The notes under the pieces were generated by a model. It had not been told where the DNA came from and made no database searches. It saw only the letters and a program-made list of their open reading frames with translations. The translations under genes and the position numbers were made by a program. DNA of 64,000 bases from Cladorhizidae sp. MBARI D1340-BT2 (taxonomy: Eukaryota; Porifera; Demospongiae; Poecilosclerida; Cladorhizidae): the NCBI GenBank assembly GCA_028752905.1, contig JAQNBH010000005.1, forward strand, positions 744,001-808,000, in the 5' to 3' direction. Numbering within the stretch: the stretch's first letter is position 1; each line of letters opens with the position of its first letter. Of the stretch, positions 63,999 through 64,000 are shown piece by piece.

Positions 63999-64000
63999 GC

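Overview
The window is nuclear DNA of a eukaryote, almost certainly an animal. Three conserved housekeeping genes can be assembled from the raw sequence as chains of short exons with GT-AG borders and matching phases. Their proteins look metazoan, and the transposon remnants (piggyBac-like, hAT/TTF-DUF4371, ISXO2-like) fit an early-branching invertebrate. A demosponge is my best guess, but that is inference and not shown by the sequence.

Layout. (1) Minus strand, 29977 down to 186 and continuing past the left edge: D-2-hydroxyglutarate dehydrogenase (D2HGDH). Twelve exons are visible, giving about 373 codons from the mitochondrial presequence into the C-terminal domain. (2) Plus strand, 30055 to 48452: the MCM complex-binding protein (MCMBP), nine exons, about 399 codons. 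Its start codon lies only 77 bp from that of D2HGDH, so the two genes are head to head over a tiny shared promoter holding an E-box-like and an E2F-like motif. (3) A 100-N scaffold gap at 48874-48973. (4) Minus strand, 63185 down to 56411: a beta/gamma-type subunit of mitochondrial NAD-isocitrate dehydrogenase (IDH3), nine exons, about 269 codons. MCMBP and IDH3 converge on the gap and both lack their 3' exons, so those exons should lie in unassembled sequence there. (5) Plus strand, from 63336 to the right edge: a decayed ISXO2-like transposase-domain gene.

The introns are dominated by more than 30 tandem arrays with units from 12 to about 104 bp. By my manual tally they fill about 40 kb, over 60% of the window. 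The largest is a 7.25-kb array of a 33-bp unit in the last visible IDH3 intron, followed by a 6-kb array of a 50-bp unit in a D2HGDH intron. Three arrays have higher-order duplications (2801, 974 and about 445 bp). Most of the long open frames in the window are by-products of these arrays.

The most interesting pattern is that many arrays are anchored on exon-intron junctions. Their unit contains the last bases of the neighbouring exon plus the splice donor, or the acceptor plus the first bases of the exon. I see this at about nine junctions spread over all three genes, and also at an exon donor inside a piggyBac-like element. Each such intron therefore holds many decoy copies of its own splice site.

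Functionally, D2HGDH and IDH3 are both mitochondrial enzymes of 2-oxoglutarate metabolism, while MCMBP handles MCM helicase complexes in the nucleus. I see no sign that the neighbourhood is a functional cluster beyond the shared D2HGDH/MCMBP promoter.
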